This document shows, piece after piece, positions 5,286 to 9,551 of a DNA stretch of 9,551 bases; position 1 is the stretch's first letter; every line of letters starts with the position of its first letter. The stretch is from an uncultured Clostridia bacterium. GTDB lineage: Bacteria; Bacillota; Clostridia; Christensenellales; CAG-138. The stretch lies in contig CALGGM010000098.1 of NCBI GenBank assembly GCA_937915925.1, positions 1-9,551 on the forward strand. Reading direction: 5' to 3'. Position numbers and translations under genes: made by a program. A model generated the notes under the pieces. That model was not told where the DNA came from. It did not search any database and saw nothing but the letters and a program-made list of their open reading frames with translations.

Positions 5286-6967
5286 ATCGAATCCTTTCTC
5301 GAGACCGGCAGGACCGCGGAAACGGTCGCGCCTCCGTCCGGTTCGTTGTTAAAACGCAGCCCGCTTTCCGCGCCGTAGTGCGTGACCAGAATGGTGTTCA
5401 CGTTGTACAGACCGAGGTGTCCGCTCCGCTGCAGGGTTTCGCCTGCGTTCAGCGCTTCGAGCACATCGTCGGAAATGCCGCATCCGTCGTCGGTGATGCG
5501 AAGCCGCATCTTTTCGCTGCCGAGCGATTCCGCCGCGATGCGGATCGTGCCGCTGTCGCGGTTGTTGAGCCCGTGCAGAATCGCGTTCTCCACCAAGGGC
5601 TGCAGCATAAATTTCGGAATGATGCAGTCCAGAAGGTGCGGCGGCACGTCGATGACATATTCGAACCTGCCGGGGAAGCGGATGCGCTGGATCTCGATGT
5701 AGCGCTGCAGAAGCTCAAGCTCCTCGGACAGCGGGATGAATTCCTCGATCGAGATGCAGGTGCGAAGGATGTCCGCAAGGTCGGTGGAGATCTCCGCGAT
5801 CTCCGGGATGTCGTGGATCTTGCCCATCCATTTCATCGTGTCGAGCGTGTTGCAAAGGAAATGCGGATTGAGCTGCGACTGCATCAGCCGGATGCGCGCT
5901 TCGTCCAGCTCGCGCTGTCCCTGCACCATCTGCTCGGTATTGTCCTGCAGCCGCTGCACCATGCGGTCGAAGCTGTTGGACAGCGAGCCGAACTCGTCGC
6001 TGCGCGTCGAAGAAACGCGTGTGTCGAGATCGCCGCCTTCGACGCGCTGCATCGCGCTCTGCAGCTTAAGCACCGGCTCATTGAGCTGCCGTGAAAGCCG
6101 CAGGGCGACCAGCACACATCCCACGGTGCAGAGAAAGACCATCAGCGCCGCGACGGTGATCAGCGCTCTCAGGGAGCGCGCCGCGTATGCCTCCGGCTGC
6201 TGCACCATGAAGATAAAGCCCGTCGGCTCCGAGCGGAGCAGGGTATAGGAATAGGTCCCGTCGTTGATGCCGGTTCCGTTAAGCAGCTGTGTGCGCAGTG
6301 CCGGCGCAAGCGAGCGCTCCTGCGCGCTGCTCGAACAGTAGACGGTGCGCCAATGCCCGTCGGTCAGCAGCAGTGCGTTCTGCACGTCGGTGAGCCCCGC
6401 GTACAGCGCGTCAAAGGCGTCGCGCGTGATCTCGATCAGCACATAGCCGTAGATGTCGCCCGCTTCGGTGCGCAGTGCCTTTGCGGCGCTGCAGCCGTAG
6501 GTGTCGGCGTTGCTGCGCCATACCGTGCCGTCCGCGTTTGCGGCGGCGTACAGCACGCCCCACGTCAGCGGAAGCGTGCCGGTGTGGATGGAGGCGGTGG
6601 AGAAGCGTTCGCTGCCGCTCGCGTCGTACAGATGAAACTGCGCGCTGCCGCGGTAGCCCTCGGTCGCGGAGTACAGCGAGACGTACCCGCTGCGCGCGGA
6701 TTCGGGGTCCTCCGAAAGGACGCTTCGGATTGTCGTGTCCGCGGCGATCGCGTCCGCAACGTTGTTCAGTTCGGCGTACAGACCGTCGAAAACGCCGCTC
6801 GCCTCGGTTAAAATACTGTTCGCCTTCCGGCGCGTGTTGTTCTCCACGTCTGCCTGAAACAGAAGAATCAGCAGTCCCGCGCACAGGATCAGCGAAAGGA
6901 AGGTGGTCGCGACCAGCACAATGAACAGGCGATTCTGAAAGGAATGTCGGACTCCGAGCTTCTTCAT
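5279..6967 (-). CDS. Two-TM sensor histidine kinase, HAMP and LytS/YesM-type kinase core
   Basis: A 562-residue membrane sensor kinase, partner of the regulator that follows. TM1 is about 14-38, an extracellular sensing domain about 39-265, TM2 about 266-290 and HAMP about 291-343. The His-kinase block is RLMQSQLNPHFLCNTLD, with His369 the predicted phosphorylated residue in NPHF. The ATPase core shows the N box LVENAILHG (458-466, Asn461), the G1 box DDGCG (493-497) and GHLGLYNV (516-523), as in the YesM class. No PAS or cache motif stands out, but the size of the extracellular part would allow a dCache-like fold. ATG 6967 is chosen because it overlaps the upstream solute-binding gene's stop as ATGA (6967-6964). 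A longer reading from 6994 would put nine non-hydrophobic residues in front and lie within the upstream gene. The operon suggests that the lipoprotein encoded just upstream delivers ligand information to the extracellular domain. Confidence 0.95.
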   Translation of the reverse strand: MKKLGVRHSFQNRLFIVLVATTFLSLILCAGLLILLFQADVENNTRRKANSILTEASGVFDGLYAELNNVADAIAADTTIRSVLSEDPESARSGYVSLYSATEGYRGSAQFHLYDASGSERFSTASIHTGTLPLTWGVLYAAANADGTVWRSNADTYGCSAAKALRTEAGDIYGYVLIEITRDAFDALYAGLTDVQNALLLTDGHWRTVYCSSSAQERSLAPALRTQLLNGTGINDGTYSYTLLRSEPTGFIFMVQQPEAYAARSLRALITVAALMVFLCTVGCVLVALRLSRQLNEPVLKLQSAMQRVEGGDLDTRVSSTRSDEFGSLSNSFDRMVQRLQDNTEQMVQGQRELDEARIRLMQSQLNPHFLCNTLDTMKWMGKIHDIPEIAEISTDLADILRTCISIEEFIPLSEELELLQRYIEIQRIRFPGRFEYVIDVPPHLLDCIIPKFMLQPLVENAILHGLNNRDSGTIRIAAESLGSEKMRLRITDDGCGISDDVLEALNAGETLQRSGHLGLYNVNTILVTHYGAESGLRFNNEPDGGATVSAVLPVSRKDSIC

Positions 6968-7971
6968 GGCTGTTCCTCCGTCAGCGCCGTCCACAGCGCA
7001 AGGACCTCGCCGTGCATGCGGATCTCGTTCCGATAGTTAAAGCGAATCAACGACAGCGCGTTTGCGTCCGGCAGCGCTTCCGGCGCGGGTACGTCCGCGC
7101 GCACCGAGCGGCGCCACTGCTCGCTGACGAGCATGGTCTGCACGTCGCGTCCGAGAATGAATTCCACAAACAGCTTCGCGTTGTCCATGTGCGGCGCGTT
7201 GTTCAGGATCGCGCAGCCGTCCGGCACCGCGCTCGTCCCCTCCGCGGGGTAGACGACGCCGATGTCGTTGTCGGCAAGGATGTACTTCCACGCGGTTTCT
7301 TCGAGCGTGACGCCGATCGGGAACCGCCCGTCGGCGACCGCGCGAAGCACTTCGCCGGAGCCGGAAAGCTGCTTGCCGTCGATGTTATCGGCGAACGTAC
7401 GCATGACCTCATCGCGATCGCCGCCGATACATTCGCACAGCGTGCGCAGCGCGGTGTAGCTCGAACCGGACACGTTCGGGTCCGCAAAGGCGATCTTTCC
7501 CTTCCATGCGGGATCGAGCAGCGACGACCAGCCGGAAAGATTCTCAGGGTCGACCAGTTTGGTGTGGTAAATGAGTACGATCGGCAGTGCGGAGAACGGC
7601 GTGACGCGATCGTCCGGCGTGCGGTACGCCTCGGAAACCGCGTCATCCTCGCTGCACGCGTAGGGCAGGAACAGATCTCGGCAGCTCAAAAGGCTGTCGA
7701 CGCCGCCGCCGAACATGACGTCGCAGATCGGATCGTCCGGATGCGCTTCGATCTCGTCCAGAAGCTCGTTCGTGCCGCCGTTCACAACCGTGACCCAGAT
7801 GCCCGTGCGCTCCTCGAACTCGCGCACGATCGGCTCGTACACTTCCTTTTTATGAGAGGTATAGAGGATCAGCCGCTCCGATTCGTCCGGCTCATAGCCG
7901 TTTATGGGGTTCTCGACGGCGCGGCAGCCGAGAAGCAGCAGCGCAAGCAACAGCATCAGGAACCGTTTCAT
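6964..7971 (-). CDS. Solute-binding lipoprotein (AfuA/FbpA-like), probably a sensor accessory protein
   Basis: A 335-residue extracellular ABC-type solute-binding protein. The N-terminus MKRFLMLLLALLLLGC is a lipoprotein signal with lipobox LLGC (lipidated Cys16). The mature part starts with the class pattern LILYTSHKKEVYEPIVREFE (35-54), then NGGTNELLDEI, DVMFGGGVDSL, WKGKIAFADPNVSGSSY (156-172) and IGVTLEETAWKY...VVYPAEGTSAVPDG (219-252), as in iron(III)/phosphonate/hexose-phosphate binding proteins of the FbpA/AfuA type. The paired tyrosines used by ferric-binding FbpA are not visible near the C-terminal lobe, so iron is less likely than an organic or phosphorylated ligand. No permease or ATPase gene adjoins it. 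It lies between a phosphatase and a kinase gene with ATGA overlaps on both sides (7971-7968 and 6967-6964), which points to a signalling role rather than transport, although it could also serve a remote permease. Confidence 0.92.
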   Translation of the reverse strand: MKRFLMLLLALLLLGCRAVENPINGYEPDESERLILYTSHKKEVYEPIVREFEERTGIWVTVVNGGTNELLDEIEAHPDDPICDVMFGGGVDSLLSCRDLFLPYACSEDDAVSEAYRTPDDRVTPFSALPIVLIYHTKLVDPENLSGWSSLLDPAWKGKIAFADPNVSGSSYTALRTLCECIGGDRDEVMRTFADNIDGKQLSGSGEVLRAVADGRFPIGVTLEETAWKYILADNDIGVVYPAEGTSAVPDGCAILNNAPHMDNAKLFVEFILGRDVQTMLVSEQWRRSVRADVPAPEALPDANALSLIRFNYRNEIRMHGEVLALWTALTEEQP

Positions 7972-8807
7972 ACGTGCGCCTCCGGGGCATCGAGCCGATC
8001 GATCAGCGCCGCGATCGCGCTGTCGTTGTTCGACGGCAGAAAGACGTCCGTGATCGCCTTCACCGCATCGTTCGCGTTCGCGGGGGAGGCGGCGATATCC
8101 GCTTCCGTGAGCAGCTCAAGATCGTTGTTGTAGTCGCCGACCGCGATCAGCGTGCGGTTCCGGTAGCAGTCGAGGCTGCGGCATTCGTGCAGCGCCGTGC
8201 CCTTGTTGACGTTTTTCGGAAGCAGCTCAAGGTATTCCTGATCCGGAACGATGTCGGTCGCGGCGTAGACGCGGTCGAACCGGTCCGAAAGCCCGCGGCG
8301 GAGCAGGAAGGCTTCGATCTCGCGAAGCTCGTCGCGGTCGCCGAACAGCAGCGACTTGAACCACGGCACCGGAAGCGCGTCTTCAATGCTGACAAAGTGA
8401 CTGGAGCGGTGCAGCTCCCAGAACGGGCGGTTGACGGTCGCCTCGGGGGAGACGTAGAGAATATCGCGCTCCGTGTAGACCTGCAGATCGAACGACGGGT
8501 GATGCGCGCGGCACTCAAACAGGACCTCGGCGACGGCGTCGCGGTCGATAAACTGCGTGTACAGGAAGCGGTCGCGTTCGCGGTCGTACACGCCCGCGCC
8601 GTTTAAGACGATGCTCGGCGCGTTGAACGCCACGCCCTCAAGATACTCCATCATGTTGCCGGGACAGCGCCCCGTCGCGATCGCAAACAGTCCGCCCGCT
8701 TCGGTGTAGCGGCGGATCGCGGCGCGGTTTTGCGCGGACACGGTTCCGTTGTGATCGAACAGCGTGCCGTCCAGATCACAGAATATTGCCGTTTGGTTCG
8801 GTTGCAA
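7968..8807 (-). CDS. Cof-type HAD-superfamily phosphatase
   Basis: A 279-residue cytoplasmic hydrolase of the Cof/YidA branch of the HAD superfamily, Mg-dependent phosphatases acting mostly on sugar phosphates and similar small phosphoesters. Motif I is CDLDGT (nucleophile Asp11, Asp13), motif II AIATGR (Thr45), motif III the lysine in NKGTAL (Lys202) and motif IV GDYNND (Asp225, Asp229). Residues about 80-190 form the C2-type cap that sets substrate choice. Size is normal for the family. The start codon is TTG at 8807-8805, supported by GGAGG at 8820-8816, 8 nt away; there is no competing ATG. It is first in the operon, and its stop overlaps the next gene's ATG as ATGA. Such phosphatases are usually free-standing, so coupling to a solute-binding protein and a two-component pair is a clue to the ligand, possibly a phosphorylated sugar (inference). 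Confidence 0.93.
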   Translation of the reverse strand: MQPNQTAIFCDLDGTLFDHNGTVSAQNRAAIRRYTEAGGLFAIATGRCPGNMMEYLEGVAFNAPSIVLNGAGVYDRERDRFLYTQFIDRDAVAEVLFECRAHHPSFDLQVYTERDILYVSPEATVNRPFWELHRSSHFVSIEDALPVPWFKSLLFGDRDELREIEAFLLRRGLSDRFDRVYAATDIVPDQEYLELLPKNVNKGTALHECRSLDCYRNRTLIAVGDYNNDLELLTEADIAASPANANDAVKAITDVFLPSNNDSAIAALIDRLDAPEAHV

Positions 8808-8815
8808 CGATCGTT

Positions 8816-8820
8816 CCTCC
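8816..8820 (-). promoter_or_regulatory. Ribosome binding site that fixes the TTG start of the HAD gene
   Basis: GGAGG on the minus strand (8820 down to 8816) lies 8 nt before TTG 8807-8805. The strength and spacing are what justify calling a TTG start here. Confidence 0.85.
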
Positions 8821-8842
8821 GAATAAAATATAGGACAGATAA

Positions 8843-8860
8843 GATATAGAACAGTATATC
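8843..8860. promoter_or_regulatory. Inverted repeat over the -10 of the sensory-operon promoter (possible operator)
   Basis: GATATA (8843-8848) and TATATC (8855-8860) are perfect 6-bp arms around a 6-nt centre. The right arm contains most of the -10 hexamer and the left arm covers the expected transcription start, a position suited to a repressor. The arms are simple AT sequence, so chance is a real alternative. Confidence 0.3.
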
Positions 8861-8881
8861 ATGCGGCGCAAAAATACGCAA
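8853..8881 (-). promoter_or_regulatory. Promoter of the HAD / solute-binding / kinase / regulator operon
   Basis: On the minus strand TTGCGT (8881-8876), a 17-nt spacer and TATACT (8858-8853), with TGA directly before the -10 (extended -10). The expected start is near 8846, giving a leader of about 38 nt to the TTG codon. Both boxes are reasonable, so basal expression of the sensory genes without an activator is plausible. Confidence 0.75.
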
Positions 8882-8901
8882 CCGGTACCCAAAACGGAAA
8901 A

Positions 8902-8959
8902 TTCATGCAAAAAAACAAAAATTTCATGAAAATCGCAGAATAATCGAATGCAAATCGCA
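8902..8959 (+). promoter_or_regulatory. Three tandem direct repeats, 21- and 22-bp period: candidate AraC-type regulator site
   Basis: ATGCAAAAAAAC (8905), ATGAAAATCGCA (8926) and ATGCAAATCGCA (8948) lie on one strand. The last two share 11 of 12 bases; the first two share the preceding TTC (TTCATG at 8902 and 8923). A spacing of two helical turns between same-strand half-sites is the usual layout for AraC-family activators. The third copy overlaps the poor -35 of the rightward promoter, a class II activator position. The predicted binder is the YesN-type regulator encoded at 4536-5285; this is inference. Confidence 0.6.
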
Positions 8960-8977
8960 AACATTTTCTGCTAAAAT
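8948..8977 (+). promoter_or_regulatory. Activator-dependent-looking promoter of the rightward solute-binding gene
   Basis: The -10 TAAAAT (8972-8977) is preceded by TGC (extended -10). At 17-18 nt upstream there is only ATGCAA/TGCAAA, a poor -35. The expected start is near 8984. A good -10 without a -35, with direct repeats ending at the -35 position, suggests control by an activator. Confidence 0.6.
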
Positions 8978-8985
8978 ATTCATGT

Positions 8986-8999
8986 GGAATTCGAATTCC
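8986..8999. promoter_or_regulatory. Perfect 14-bp palindrome at the start of the rightward transcript
   Basis: GGAATTCGAATTCC equals its own reverse complement. It lies just after the predicted transcription start (about 8984) and 15 nt before the ribosome binding site. It could be an operator for a dimeric protein or a short 5' stem (GGAAT/ATTCC) in the mRNA. It does not resemble the tandem repeats upstream. Confidence 0.4.
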
Positions 9000-9025
9000 G
9001 CGCATAAAAATTCAGGAGGGATATC

Positions 9026-9551
9026 ATGAAAAAGTTTGTTGCTATGATGTTGGCAATCGTGATGGTTCTGGCGCTCGTTGCGTGCGGCACTTCCACCCCG
9101 GCAAACAACACAGGCGCAGATTCCGAGGTGAAGAAGATCATCAAGGAAGCACAGGGCATGACGCTCGAAGAGCTCTGCAAGAAGGCGATCGAGGAGTCCA
9201 ACGGCGCGACGTTCTACGGCGTGGGCAACTCCAGCCGCGGCAAGTCCGCTCTTCCGCTGTTCATCGAGTATCTGCAGACGCTCGACCCGAACTACACGCT
9301 GAACTTCGAATGGCAGCAGCCGAAGAACAACAAGATCTTCGACCAGCTGACCGCAGACTCCCTGAAGGATAAGGGCACCTTCGCGGTTACCCTGATCCAG
9401 GACGGCAACCAGATCGAGAGCAAGATGGTTCAGACCGGCATCCTCGACACGTTCATTCCGCTCGACTGGGCGAACGCGAACGGCGTCAAGGCTGAGGACT
9501 ACAAGGGCTATCTGCCGCTGCAGACCCTGAACAAGGTCTTCGAGTACAACT
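9026..9551 (+). CDS. Solute-binding lipoprotein of an ABC importer (3' partial)
   Basis: The first 175 codons of a secreted solute-binding protein; the frame is open to the window end. The signal peptide MKKFVAMMLAIVMVLALVAC carries lipobox LVAC (lipidated Cys20), followed by a Gly/Ser/Thr/Asn-rich tether. The mature part begins with a helix-rich stretch (KKIIKEAQGMTLEELCKKAI) and then FYGVGNSSRGKSALPLFIEY, where the strand-loop-helix resembles the opening of the N-terminal lobe of type I/II solute-binding proteins. Later segments include NNKIFDQLTADSL (101-113) and FAVTLIQDGNQIESKMVQTG (119-138). The ligand cannot be named. ATG 9026 is set by AGGAGGG (9014-9020), 5 nt away. The gene is divergent from the sensory operon and probably leads a transporter operon beyond the window. 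It is a different protein from the 335-residue one on the other strand; no strong local similarity is visible. Confidence 0.85.
   Translation, partial: MKKFVAMMLAIVMVLALVACGTSTPANNTGADSEVKKIIKEAQGMTLEELCKKAIEESNGATFYGVGNSSRGKSALPLFIEYLQTLDPNYTLNFEWQQPKNNKIFDQLTADSLKDKGTFAVTLIQDGNQIESKMVQTGILDTFIPLDWANANGVKAEDYKGYLPLQTLNKVFEYN

Noticed and set aside
5153..6094. A 313-codon open frame on the + strand
   Set aside because: It is antisense to the kinase and regulator genes, whose domains and motifs are unambiguous; no start signal is present.
6964..7971. Calling the 335-residue lipoprotein a ferric-iron-binding protein (FbpA)
   Set aside because: The paired tyrosines expected for ferric binding are not seen, and the genes around it suggest signalling; the ligand is left open.
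7012..8133. A 373-codon open frame on the + strand
   Set aside because: It lies entirely antisense to the solute-binding and HAD genes; the frame stays open because of GC-rich third positions in those genes, and the translation is rich in Arg/Val/Ala without domains.

Overview
The window looks like a chromosomal segment from a Gram-positive, moderately high-GC anaerobe of the Bacillota, most likely class Clostridia (an Oscillospiraceae-like gut lineage). This is inferred from gene content and signals: a YesM/YesN-type two-component pair with an AraC output domain, an NlpC/P60 hydrolase with two peptidoglycan-binding domains, solute-binding proteins with lipoprotein signals, AGGAGG-type ribosome binding sites, sigma-A-like promoters, and intergenic hairpin-array repeats. 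No search was run, so the taxonomy is a judgement.

Region 1 (1-1622, + strand) concerns the cell wall. It holds the last 49 codons of a penicillin-binding-protein-like transpeptidase, then a complete membrane-anchored or exported NlpC/P60 hydrolase with two PG_binding_1 repeats. A rho-independent terminator at 1644-1676 closes it, and its T-tract runs into the -35 box of the next promoter.

Region 2 (1675-4103, + strand) is a single-gene unit for glycogen phosphorylase (glgP) with a near-consensus promoter.

Region 3 (4104-4535) has no gene. A 12-bp-stem bidirectional terminator and a 17-bp perfect inverted repeat bracket a composite palindromic element of about 315 bp. The left arm has five ATGAATTG-type linkers separated by mini-hairpins. 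The core holds two modules with several perfect palindromes. The right arm has four linkers in the opposite orientation (CAATTCAT), again separated by mini-hairpins. This is the most unusual structure in the window.

Region 4 (8881 down to 4536, - strand) is a compact operon of four genes overlapping by 4, 4 and 7 nt: a Cof-type HAD phosphatase (TTG start), a solute-binding lipoprotein, a two-TM HAMP LytS/YesM-type histidine kinase, and an AraC-type response regulator. It reads as a solute-sensing system in which the lipoprotein presents ligand to the kinase. The phosphatase suggests, but does not prove, a phosphorylated ligand.

Region 5 (8882-9551) carries a divergent promoter region and the start of a second solute-binding lipoprotein (+ strand, cut by the window end), probably the first gene of an ABC importer. 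Three tandem 12-bp repeats spaced 21 and 22 bp lie between the promoters, and the last overlaps the poor -35 of the importer promoter. That is the geometry expected for activation by the AraC-type regulator, so regions 4 and 5 probably form one sensing-and-uptake locus.
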